A stretch of 64,000 bases of DNA from positions 124,001-188,000 of the forward strand of contig JACKPW010000012.1 in NCBI GenBank assembly GCA_024233215.1, in the 5' to 3' direction. The position numbers and the translations under genes were made by a program. Source of the DNA: Verrucomicrobiales bacterium. Its GTDB lineage: Bacteria; Verrucomicrobiota; Verrucomicrobiia; Limisphaerales; J093. Below the pieces are notes generated by a model that was given only the letters and a program-made list of their open reading frames with translations, had not been told where the DNA came from and made no database searches. This document shows positions 54,817 to 63,204 of the stretch, piece after piece. Positions within the stretch are counted from its first letter, which is position 1, and every line of letters begins with the position of its first letter.

Positions 54817-54865
54817 GCAGCCGGAACGGTCCGCCTGGCGACGGAGGTGAGGCCGACCCTGGTTC

Positions 54866-55810
54866 ATGAAGATCGACTCTGAAACGCTTCAGCTTCTTTC
54901 GCACTCGATGGCCACGTGCCTGAACGCCGGGTACGGGCCTAAACAGGCGCTCGAACTGAGCGTGCGGGGACTCCGATCCAAGGTGCTGCGTCGGGTGGTC
55001 CGGGCGGCCCTGCCCCGTTGCGATCAGGGACTGCCGTTGTCCGATGCGCTGGAACCGTGGGCGAGGTGCTTGCCGCATTACTACCTGCCGATCCTCCGGG
55101 CCGGGGAAGCCGGGGGGCGACAGGTGGAGGCGTTTCAGTTGCTGCACGAGCACACGAAGCGCCTGGTGCCCTCCTTGCGGTTGCTGCGTGCTGCCTGGCT
55201 CTACCCGCTCGTCTGCATCCTCTTTGGATGGCTCATCAAGATCGCGATCTTCCTGTATTTCGGCCGTCCGGAGCTGGTGATGCCGTTCGTGGTGACCGCC
55301 TTTGGCAACCTCGTCGGGTTGGTGTTGCTGGGGTGCGTGTTGCTCCGAGTCCGACCGGTGAGAAAGCTTGTCGATCGGATTCTGGTCCAGTTGCCGGTCG
55401 TTCGTGAGACCGAGATACACCTTGCCGAACTGCTCTTCTTCGCCACCTTCCGTCTCGCTTACCAGGCCGGCAGTGTCCCGTTGCTCGCCGGGTTCGATCT
55501 GGCCTGGCAAACGGTCCGGAACTCCGCGCTGCAACAGGATCTCCTGAATGCCCGGGCGGCGCTTGACGCGCATGGCGGTTTTGCGGAGGCGTTCGATCAG
55601 GTGTCCTTTCTCGAGGGTCGGCTGAAAGGTCAGGTGAGGACCGGCTCGGACTGTGGCCGCCTCGATCAAGCGCTGGAACTTGTCATTCAGGCTGCGGCCG
55701 AGCGGTTGGGCACCACACTGAAGTGGTTCAACATGGTTTTCCAGCGAGTGGTGGCCGTGACGGTGGCCATGTCCATCGTCGAAACCATCTTCATCGTCAC
55801 GATGCATTGA
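54866..55810 (+). CDS. Type II secretion F-domain (GspF/PilC-like) inner-membrane protein
   Basis: 314 residues, shorter than the usual about 400. Two T2SSF-type units are visible: residues about 10-130 (LSHSMATCLNAGYGPKQALE, LPHYYLPILRAGEAGGRQVE) and about 190-314 (LFFATFRLAYQAGSVPLLAG, GQVRTGSDCGRLDQALELVI). Each ends in hydrophobic helices (WLYPLVCILFGWLIKIAIFL; VVAVTVAMSIVETIFIVTMH). The protein would be the inner-membrane platform of a type II secretion or type IV pilus-like machine. No ATPase, secretin or pilin gene is adjacent, which is unusual for this gene. Partner proteins such as the pseudopilin at 30013-30948 are encoded elsewhere. Confidence 0.85.
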   Translation: MKIDSETLQLLSHSMATCLNAGYGPKQALELSVRGLRSKVLRRVVRAALPRCDQGLPLSDALEPWARCLPHYYLPILRAGEAGGRQVEAFQLLHEHTKRLVPSLRLLRAAWLYPLVCILFGWLIKIAIFLYFGRPELVMPFVVTAFGNLVGLVLLGCVLLRVRPVRKLVDRILVQLPVVRETEIHLAELLFFATFRLAYQAGSVPLLAGFDLAWQTVRNSALQQDLLNARAALDAHGGFAEAFDQVSFLEGRLKGQVRTGSDCGRLDQALELVIQAAAERLGTTLKWFNMVFQRVVAVTVAMSIVETIFIVTMH

Positions 55811-55994
55811 GCGGTAACGATGCGGTCCAACCACGAACAGACACCCATCCGCACGAATGGAATCGAGCCTTTCAGGAACGGAACGCCCCCTCTCCGGCGC
55901 GGGGACGACTTGCCCGCTTCCCATCACGCCCGGCAGTCTCGTCGACCGCCAAAGTGGCTTTCGGTTCTTGGGTCGGTGCGCTAGGGTCACCGCG

Positions 55995-57770
55995 ATGAAA
56001 CCGGAACCTTCGCCCATGCGGCTTGCACGGCTACGATCGGCCTTCTTCCTGGCGGTGTTGCTGGTTACCGGGATTGCGGCCGGCGTGCCCTGCCACGCGG
56101 GTGATTCCCGCCCCAACCTCGTCCTGATCATGACGGACGATCAGGGCTATGGCGATCTGGGGATCACCGGCAACCCGGTGCTGGAGACGCCGAACATCGA
56201 TGCCTTCGCCCGACAGAGCGCCTGGATGCTGAACTTCCATGTCAGCCCGGTCTGCTCCCCGACCCGGGCCTGCCTCATGACCGGTCGCTACAACTACCGC
56301 ACCCGCGTCATCGACACCTTCAAGGGCCGGTCAATGATGGACCCGGCGGAGGTGACCGTCGCGGAAGTGCTGCGGGACGCGGGGTATGCAACCGGGATTT
56401 TTGGCAAGTGGCATTTGGGCGACGAATACCCGATGCGCCCGAACGACCAGGGGTTTGAGGAGGCGCTGGTCCTGCGCGGCGGGGGGCTCGCCCAACCGTC
56501 CGAGCCGATCGAGAATCGTCGCCGGTACACCGATCCGGTTCTCTTTCACAACGACCGGCAGGTCCAGACGCAGGGATATTGCACGGACGTCTACTTCACC
56601 GCGGCGATGGAGTTCATGCAGTCGCGACAGGCCGCCGGGAAACCGTTCTTCGTCTACCTCGCCCCGAACGCGCCCCACGGACCCTTCCACGATGTACCCC
56701 AGGCGTTGTATGAGAAATACAAGGCGAAGGATCTGAGGCCGGTGCTGACTTTCGGCTGGAAGAATGCGGATGTCCTCGCGCGCATCTTCGCGATGGAGGA
56801 GAACATCGATCAGAACGTCGGCCGGTTGATGCAGTTTCTGGGCGACCGGGGTCTGGCGGAGAACACGCTGGTGATTTATCTGGCGGACAACGGACCGGAT
56901 GGACGTCGGTACGTGGGGCCGATGCGAGGCATGAAGAGCGAGGTCCACGACGGCGGCATCCGGTCGCCGTTCTTCGCGCACTGGCCGGCGCGATTGAAAG
57001 CCGGGATGAAGGTTGACCGGATCGCTGCCCACATCGACGTGATGCCGACCTTGCTGGAAGCGGCGGGTGTGCCCGTGCCAAGCGGCTTGAAGCTGGACGG
57101 GCGGAGCTTGCTGCCGTTGCTGGAAGGTCGTCCGGTGGAATGGCCGGACCGGACGCTGGTGTTGCAGTCGCACCGGGGGGATGCGCCGATTTCGTTCCAT
57201 AACATTGCCGTCCGAAGCCAGCGTTGGAAGCTGGTTCACCCCACCGGCTTTGGCCGCGAACAGATGCCGGGCGATGTTTCCTGGGAGCTGTATGATATGA
57301 GTCAGGACCTTGCCGAGGGCAGCAATCTGGTCACGAACCAGCCGGCCGAGATGAAGCGCCTGGCGGAGGCTTATGCGGCCTGGTTCAAGGACGTTTCCTC
57401 CACGCGCCCCGACAACTACGCCCCACCACGGATCGTGATTGGCTCCGACCATGATGTCTCCACGCTGCTGACCCGGCAGGACTGGCGGGTGGACGATCCG
57501 GAAGGGTGGGGAAAGGGGGGGCGGTGGCTGCTCCATGCCGAACGCGACGGGGTTTACGACCTGATCCTGCGCTGGCCGGAACCCGTCGAACCGGCGACGA
57601 TTGAAGTGCTGGCGGGCGGCGTTGAACGCAGTGTCGCCCTGGAGCGGGCAAGCGACCGGGTTGAGATCAGCGGGTTGGCAATCCCTGCGGGAGACCTGGA
57701 CCTCCGGGTCCGGGTGTTGCGTGGGAGCAAGCAGGAGGACGCCTACCAGGTGGTGTTGAATCGTCGCTAG
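55995..57770 (+). CDS. Sulfatase with C-terminal extension
   Basis: 591 residues from the ATG at 55995; a longer frame from 55857 reads into low-complexity sequence and is rejected. A signal peptide ends near PCHAG. The core is RPNLVLIMTDDQGYGDLGIT with the metal Asp pair, CSPTR at Cys87 as formylglycine site, GKWHLGDEYP and LADNGPDGRR. After residue about 475 a further strand-rich region (DWRVDDPEGWGKGGRWLLHA, YDLILRWPEPVEPATIEVLA) forms an additional domain that may bind carbohydrate. Arylsulfatase A-like enzymes with such a tail are common in PVC bacteria. The substrate is unknown. Confidence 0.93.
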   Translation: MKPEPSPMRLARLRSAFFLAVLLVTGIAAGVPCHAGDSRPNLVLIMTDDQGYGDLGITGNPVLETPNIDAFARQSAWMLNFHVSPVCSPTRACLMTGRYNYRTRVIDTFKGRSMMDPAEVTVAEVLRDAGYATGIFGKWHLGDEYPMRPNDQGFEEALVLRGGGLAQPSEPIENRRRYTDPVLFHNDRQVQTQGYCTDVYFTAAMEFMQSRQAAGKPFFVYLAPNAPHGPFHDVPQALYEKYKAKDLRPVLTFGWKNADVLARIFAMEENIDQNVGRLMQFLGDRGLAENTLVIYLADNGPDGRRYVGPMRGMKSEVHDGGIRSPFFAHWPARLKAGMKVDRIAAHIDVMPTLLEAAGVPVPSGLKLDGRSLLPLLEGRPVEWPDRTLVLQSHRGDAPISFHNIAVRSQRWKLVHPTGFGREQMPGDVSWELYDMSQDLAEGSNLVTNQPAEMKRLAEAYAAWFKDVSSTRPDNYAPPRIVIGSDHDVSTLLTRQDWRVDDPEGWGKGGRWLLHAERDGVYDLILRWPEPVEPATIEVLAGGVERSVALERASDRVEISGLAIPAGDLDLRVRVLRGSKQEDAYQVVLNRR

Positions 57771-58371
57771 AACCGGCTTCGCGATGCTCCACTTACCGGC
57801 TCGCGCCATGACTTTGTCATGAGCTTCAGCGTCTCTCCACCGCGTCGAGGGAATCGCTCAGACGGATGGCGCGAGGACAAGACCGGCTCGCGATCGCGGG
57901 CGCCCGACAACCTCGCCGGACAACCCAGGCCCTTAAGACGAGGAGAAAGCACGGACTCAGGGCCGGGGCTTCGTCTGCGGCTTGTCATGCGTCCTCGACG
58001 TGGTTGTTCGAGAGACGCACGTTGCCGAGGACAGACAGAATCCGTTGGTCCTGCTGCGCCAGGCAGGCTGCCGTCACCCTGTCTTACCCGGCGCCTCCTC
58101 GACCACCTTCCCACTGCAGCTTCTGCCAAGCGGTTGTTTGGAACCGTCGCCCCCCGGAAGGGAGTCCCATCTTTCGGAGCGCCGATCTATGACCGGATTG
58201 CCTCTCACGAGGGCGCTGCCGTTCTCATCGGTTCCTTCGGCCAACGCTGGCTGGAAGCCGAAGCTCCACCAGGAGAAGGAGACTTGGCCTCCCGGCGCGC
58301 TTGCGTTGTCCGCTCCATCGCCGTATAAGGTCGGGGTCACCAATCAGCATCAAACCCCACCGCCAATCGCC
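57771..58371. other. 601-base region without a supported gene
   Basis: It lies between two sulfatase genes in the same direction. Several open frames exist on both strands but none has family features or a convincing start. ACCGGCTCGCG occurs twice (near 57796 and 57886). A decayed gene or a repeat element would explain its size, but I could not identify either. Confidence 0.5.
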
Positions 58372-60759
58372 ATGAATGCGAAGTCGCTACTGGTCGTCCT
58401 GCTGGGTCTGTCATTCCCGGTCGGCGGCAGCCTGTTCTCACAGGAGATCCTGCCGTTTCCGCCCAAGCCTTCGGGCAGCATCGCGGGCCCCACCATCCAG
58501 AACTCGGTCTACAGCCCGCTGCCGGCGACCCGGCACCTGCCCCCGGACGCTCCCAACATTCTCATCGTGCTGATCGATGACGTCGGTCCCGGGCAATCCA
58601 GCACCTTTGGCGGTGAGATCTCCACGCCGACGATGGATCGGATCGCCAGGGGCGGCATCACCTACAACCGCTTCCATACCACGGCGATGTGCTCGCCCAC
58701 GCGCGCTTCCTTGCTCACCGGGCGGAACCACCACCGCGTCGGTGCCGGACAGATTGCCGAACTGGCCAATGACTGGGACGGCTATTCCGGGGTTCAGCCC
58801 AAGACCAGTGCCATGGTCGCCGAAGTGCTGAAGGACTACGGCTACAGCACCGCGGCCTGGGGCAAGTGGCACAACACCCCGGCCGAGCACACCACCGCCG
58901 CAGGCCCGTTTGACTACTGGCCCACCGGTTATGGCTTCGAGTATTTCTACGGCTTTCTCGCAGGCGAGGCTTCGCAGTATGAGCCGTGCCTCGTACGCAA
59001 CACCGCGTTCGTGGAACACCCGCCAACCTCGGGTGGCCACGACTACTACCACCTCAGCGAGGACATTGCGGACGACGCGATCCACTGGCTCCAGCAGCAC
59101 AAGGCCTGTGCGCCCGACAAGCCGTTCTTCATGTATTGGGCCAGCGGGGCCGCTCACGGTCCTCATCAGGTTCCCAAGGAGTGGGCGGACAAGTACCGGG
59201 GCAGGTTCGATGACGGCTGGGACCGGTATCGTGAGCGTGTCTTCAAGAACGCCAAGGCCAAAGGGTGGATTCCGCAAAACGCGAACCTGACCCCGCGGCC
59301 CGACACGATGCCGGCGTGGGATTCGATTCCCGAGAGCGAGAAGCCGTTCCAGCGTCGGTTGATGGAGGTGTTTGCCGGCTTCACTGAACACACGGATGCC
59401 CAGGTAGGCCGCGTGGTTGACGAGATAGACCGGTTGGGTTATGGGGAAAACACGCTGATCTTCTACATCTGGGGCGACAACGGCGCCTCGGCGGAGGGCC
59501 AGACCGGCACCATCAGCGAACTCCTGGCGCAAAACGGCATTCCCTCGACCGTTGACCAGCACGTCCAGGCGCTAAATGACCTTGGCGGTCTTGATGTGCT
59601 CGGGTCCCCCAAGACCGATAACATGTATCACGCAGGCTGGGCCTGGGCGGGCAGCACACCCTACAAGTCCACCAAACTCGTCGCCGCTCATTTCGGTGGC
59701 ACCCGCAACCCACTGGCGGTGCGTTGGCCAAAGAGAATCAAACCCGACACCACGCCGTGCCCGCAGTTTCATCATGTGAACGACATCGTTCCGACCATCT
59801 ACGAGGTCGTCGGGATCACGCCGCCAAGAGTGGTGAATGGATTCCCGCAGGATCCCATCCAGGGTGTCAGCATGGCGTACACCTTCGACGAACCCACCGC
59901 CAAGGGGCGCCTGCATACGCAGTACTTCGAGATCATGGGGAGTCGTGGCATCTATCATGATGGCTGGTATGCCGGTGCCTTCGGGCCTCGTACGCCCTGG
60001 CTTCCCGGCCTGCCGAAGGGCTTCTTTGACGAGCAGGGGCGCATCGCGTGGAGCCCGGACAACGACACCTGGGAACTCTACAACCTGGACGAGGACTGGT
60101 CCCAGGCGAACGACCTCGCGAGCGAACTGCCCGGGAAACTGGCGCAAATGAAGGAGCTCTTCATCATCGAATTTGCGATGAATCAAGGACTCCCGGTCGG
60201 CGGTGGGTTGTTTGTGCCAGTAGTACGCCCTGACTTGAGAATTGCGCCACCCTACCAGGAATGGACGTTCGCGAGCGCCCTGACGCGGATGCCGGAATTC
60301 GCCGCGCCCGCGCTGGGGAACAAGGAGAACGTTGTCACGGTGGACGTGGATATTCCTGCCAACGCCAACGGCGTGCTGTACGCCTTGGGGGGCTTCTCCG
60401 CCGGCCTCTCCTGCTATGTGAAGGACGGCGTCCTCTGCTACGAGTACAACCTGTTCGAGATCCAGCGAACTCATATCCAGGCGAAGAGCAAGCTTCCCAC
60501 CGGCAGGGCGCAGATCGAAGTCACCACCAAATACCTGGAGAGGAAGCCCGCCGGCCCGCTGGCGGTGGTCCTGAAGGTGAACGGCATGGAAGCCGCCAAA
60601 GGCCAGGTGCCGGTCAGTGCACCGCTGGGCTTCACGGCGAACGACTGTCTCGACATTGGCACCGACCTCGGTTCCCCGGTGTCCACCGATTACTACGACG
60701 ACGCGCCATTCAAGTTCAACGGAACGATCGGCGCGATGCACGTCAGATACACGGAGTGA
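58372..60759 (+). CDS. Large arylsulfatase (about 795 aa) with C-terminal domain
   Basis: The ATG at 58372 gives a signal peptide ending near residue 23; upstream in-frame codons are not coding. The core is APNILIVLIDDVGPGQSSTF with metal Asp pair, CSPTR at Cys107, WGKWHNTP and IWGDNGASAEG. An insertion between about residues 280 and 360 (KEWADKYRGRFDDGWDRYRE, NAKAKGWIPQNA) is characteristic of the large arylsulfatase group typified by Pseudomonas AtsA. Residues about 630-795 form a jelly-roll-like tail (VVTVDVDIPANANGVLYALG, LCYEYNLFEIQRTHI). It may be co-transcribed with the porin-like gene 107 bases downstream. Confidence 0.93.
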   Translation: MNAKSLLVVLLGLSFPVGGSLFSQEILPFPPKPSGSIAGPTIQNSVYSPLPATRHLPPDAPNILIVLIDDVGPGQSSTFGGEISTPTMDRIARGGITYNRFHTTAMCSPTRASLLTGRNHHRVGAGQIAELANDWDGYSGVQPKTSAMVAEVLKDYGYSTAAWGKWHNTPAEHTTAAGPFDYWPTGYGFEYFYGFLAGEASQYEPCLVRNTAFVEHPPTSGGHDYYHLSEDIADDAIHWLQQHKACAPDKPFFMYWASGAAHGPHQVPKEWADKYRGRFDDGWDRYRERVFKNAKAKGWIPQNANLTPRPDTMPAWDSIPESEKPFQRRLMEVFAGFTEHTDAQVGRVVDEIDRLGYGENTLIFYIWGDNGASAEGQTGTISELLAQNGIPSTVDQHVQALNDLGGLDVLGSPKTDNMYHAGWAWAGSTPYKSTKLVAAHFGGTRNPLAVRWPKRIKPDTTPCPQFHHVNDIVPTIYEVVGITPPRVVNGFPQDPIQGVSMAYTFDEPTAKGRLHTQYFEIMGSRGIYHDGWYAGAFGPRTPWLPGLPKGFFDEQGRIAWSPDNDTWELYNLDEDWSQANDLASELPGKLAQMKELFIIEFAMNQGLPVGGGLFVPVVRPDLRIAPPYQEWTFASALTRMPEFAAPALGNKENVVTVDVDIPANANGVLYALGGFSAGLSCYVKDGVLCYEYNLFEIQRTHIQAKSKLPTGRAQIEVTTKYLERKPAGPLAVVLKVNGMEAAKGQVPVSAPLGFTANDCLDIGTDLGSPVSTDYYDDAPFKFNGTIGAMHVRYTE

Positions 60760-60866
60760 AGATCCGGCCAGCCCGGTGTTCAGTCGCCCGGTGCGGTATC
60801 CGGACGGTTTCGTACGGCATCAAAAAGGACACAACTGATTTGGGTGAAACTGCGGAAAGGAAGAAG

Positions 60867-61811
60867 ATGAGGTTCGTGCTTGCCATCCTAAGCGCTTTGT
60901 CCCTGCTGGTCGTCCCCCTGCGTGCCGAGGAAGGCGGCAGTGGTCATTACATGCCTGGCGCCACCGCTTCGTTCATCGATGCCCTGCCCGGTCGGACGTC
61001 CGTGGCGGCGGTGCCCACATACACTTATTACCAAGGGAGTGCCGCTCGTAACATTCCCATCATTGGTGGAGTAGCCCTGAACCTGGATGCCACGGTCCAT
61101 GCCGTCTCGGTTCCGTTGATCTACCAGACCCCGCTGAAACTGGTCGGGGGGCATTATGCGGCCGGGGTGGTCCTGCCGTACGTCTCGGTGGAAACCAAGG
61201 GCGGGGTCACTTTCTCCAACCCGACGCTGCCATCGGGGTTCCGGCGCGACACGGCCGACGGACTCGGGGATGTGGCGCTGCTGCCGTTCATGCTGGGGTG
61301 GACCCGGGGCGATCTGAAATACGATGTACGCCTGAGTGTTTTTGCCCCCACCGGCAATTACGATCGCAATGACCTTGCGAATGTGGGCAAGAACTACTGG
61401 AGTTTCGATCCGGAGATCACCGTGAGTTACCTGGGCAGCAAGACCGGCCTGGAAGCCAGCGCCTTTGCCGGGGTCTGCTTCAATCTGAAGAACGAGGAGA
61501 CCGATTACCAAACCGGAAGCCAATTCCATCTCGATGTGACCGTTGCGGAGCACCTGCCCCTCGGCAAACTCGGGGTAGTCGGGCTCGGAGCCAACGGGTT
61601 CTTGTACCAGCAACTCAGCGGCGACAGCGGCTCGGGCGCCGTTCTGGGTGATTTCGAGGGCCGCAGCCTGGGCGTGGGCCCCGTGCTTTCGTATGTGACC
61701 AAGGTGGGCAAGACGGACCTGCTCGCGGAGTTGAAGTGGCTGCCGGAAATGGATGTCGAGCATCGTCTGAAAGGGGACTACCTCTGGTTGAAGGTGGCTC
61801 TCGCGTTCTAG
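60867..61811 (+). CDS. Outer-membrane porin-like protein (phenol-degradation MetA-type family)
   Basis: 314 residues from the ATG at 60867, preceded by a clear GGAAAGGAAG ribosome-binding site. A signal peptide ends near PLRAEE. The mature part has GSGHYMPGATASFIDALPGR, VSVPLIYQTPLKLVGGHYAA, GLGDVALLPFMLGW and alternating beta-strands ending KGDYLWLKVALAF, a C-terminal Phe strand typical of outer-membrane beta-barrels. This family is often found next to catabolic genes and large arylsulfatases and is presumed to admit hydrophobic or aromatic substrates. It lies between an arylsulfatase and two lipoproteins and probably works with them. Confidence 0.85.
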   Translation: MRFVLAILSALSLLVVPLRAEEGGSGHYMPGATASFIDALPGRTSVAAVPTYTYYQGSAARNIPIIGGVALNLDATVHAVSVPLIYQTPLKLVGGHYAAGVVLPYVSVETKGGVTFSNPTLPSGFRRDTADGLGDVALLPFMLGWTRGDLKYDVRLSVFAPTGNYDRNDLANVGKNYWSFDPEITVSYLGSKTGLEASAFAGVCFNLKNEETDYQTGSQFHLDVTVAEHLPLGKLGVVGLGANGFLYQQLSGDSGSGAVLGDFEGRSLGVGPVLSYVTKVGKTDLLAELKWLPEMDVEHRLKGDYLWLKVALAF

Positions 61812-61867
61812 CCGGCCTCGGCGGCATGAGAAGCAAATCCGTATTTGAAGTGATACGAAGGACAGCA

Positions 61868-62281
61868 ATGCGAAACGGCTCGAACTTGAGAACCACGAAG
61901 AAGTGTCTCCTGCTGACTGCCTGCGGGTGTTGGCTCGCGAGCGGCATCGGATGTGCCAATCGGCAGAGTCAGATGGGGGTCGAGAACTTCTGGCGCGCCA
62001 AACCGACTCCGGTGTTCACGGTTGGCAGCACAACGCAGTCCGAGGTGATGAAGGCGCTCGGGCCGCCGTCCCAGGTGATCGCGCTGCAGGGCCAGACCCT
62101 GTTCTATTACCTGCGCGAACAGCAGAAGCTGAAGTCCCTTTCGTTGATCATCTACAGCCATTCCCGCGAGCGGATCATGTACGACCGCGCCATCTTCTTC
62201 TTCGACCGCGAAGGGAAACTGGCGGACTTTGCGCTGAGCGACGAGGAGATCCCCCGGCATGACAAGCCGCCGCAGAAATGA
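61868..62281 (+). CDS. Lipoprotein with SmpA/BamE-like fold
   Basis: 137 residues from the ATG at 61868. A lipobox (LASGIGC) sits near residue 29, so the protein is lipid-anchored. The mature part contains VGSTTQSEVMKALGPPSQVI, the G-x-T-x-x-x-V-x-x-x-L-G-x-P pattern of SmpA/OmlA/BamE proteins, then LFYYLREQQ, and AIFFFDREGKLADFAL. The next gene encodes a related lipoprotein, starting 23 bases before this gene ends. Both follow an outer-membrane barrel gene. BamE proteins belong to the barrel-assembly machine; function of this pair is only inferred. Confidence 0.78.
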   Translation: MRNGSNLRTTKKCLLLTACGCWLASGIGCANRQSQMGVENFWRAKPTPVFTVGSTTQSEVMKALGPPSQVIALQGQTLFYYLREQQKLKSLSLIIYSHSRERIMYDRAIFFFDREGKLADFALSDEEIPRHDKPPQK

Positions 62282-63023
62282 GAGTGGCGTCCAGAGGGCT
62301 CAGGCGCCCCCGAGGGGTGAAGGAGCGGTGCGTTCTGGGTGGATCCGGAGGGCCGGCGCGGTCGTGAAGGGGGTGTGCGCAAGCAGTTGGGCGGGGAGGG
62401 GTGCCCTGCTCGCCTGCCACCTGCTGATCCTGGCCGGTTGTTCCAGTTTCCGAACAGAGGTGGGAGAGCCCCTGCCGACGACCTCCCATCCGCTGGTCGA
62501 GGGCGAGACCCCGGCGGCCTCGGTGGTGCATGAGTTGGGGCCACCCCATTCCGTCAGCGCTCTGCCGGATGGATTTGTCTTCCTCTACGAATACAGCCGC
62601 GTGGACGAATTCCAGTGGGGGATCAGTCTCGAGTTCCTTCACCTCCCCTATTTCAAACTGGTCAAGGGAGGGAGCCGGCTTTCGGAGTCCGTGGACCTGC
62701 TGGTGTTCGATCAGCAGGGGATTCTCAAAGCCCAGGGCGACGACGCCTGGCGGGAGAAGCTCGGAGGCGGTGGAGGGCTCCAATTCATCGTTTCTGTCCT
62801 CAGCCTTACGGATACGACTGCGTTTCGCCGCCTGCCGGACCCGCTGCTTTGGGGGCGGGGTTGGTTACAGCGACTGCCGGTGATTCTGAACCTCGCCCAG
62901 GATCTCCGCACGGGTCGCGGGGGGCTCCAGCAGCGCCTGTCGCCGGTCTTCGTGGGCCAGGCCACCATGGAGATGTCGCGGCCGAAACCCCTCAAGACTC
63001 CCCGTCAGAAGACCCGTCGATGA
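62259..63023 (+). CDS. Second, larger lipoprotein related to the preceding one
   Basis: 254 residues. An unusually long N-terminal region of about 50 residues precedes the lipobox LILAGC. The following segment VEGETPAASVVHELGPPHSVSA mirrors the preceding protein's VGSTTQSEVMKALGPPSQVI, and both continue to a FLYEY/LFYY strand and a final LVFDQQGILK / FFFDREGKLA strand. This suggests paralogues. The last about 80 residues are extra. It overlaps the preceding gene by 23 bases, with translational coupling likely. The start at 62259 is not certain; later Val or Met starts are possible. Confidence 0.7.
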   Translation: MTSRRRNESGVQRAQAPPRGEGAVRSGWIRRAGAVVKGVCASSWAGRGALLACHLLILAGCSSFRTEVGEPLPTTSHPLVEGETPAASVVHELGPPHSVSALPDGFVFLYEYSRVDEFQWGISLEFLHLPYFKLVKGGSRLSESVDLLVFDQQGILKAQGDDAWREKLGGGGGLQFIVSVLSLTDTTAFRRLPDPLLWGRGWLQRLPVILNLAQDLRTGRGGLQQRLSPVFVGQATMEMSRPKPLKTPRQKTRR

Positions 63024-63204
63024 TCCGGGCCGACCTTGGGCGGCTGGGCTGGACTGTCCCCTGGGCATTTGCGGTGCGCGGTGGCAACACCCCTGGACCG
63101 GTCCGCGACCGGCGTTCAGCCTCGGCGGCCAGCAAGTGAATACACCCCTGCCGTGGCCGGTGAGGGTAGTTGTCGCTGGGCCGGCGTTTGTCCATGATCC
63201 GGCC

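Noticed and set aside
57808..57820. ATGACTTTGTCAT, similar to the end of the 11438-11608 element
   Set aside because: Only about 9 bases are shared and no matching second arm is present.
60261..60866. N-terminal extension of the porin-like protein into the sulfatase gene
   Set aside because: The ATG at 60867 has a good ribosome-binding site and a signal peptide; the extension overlaps the sulfatase coding frame.
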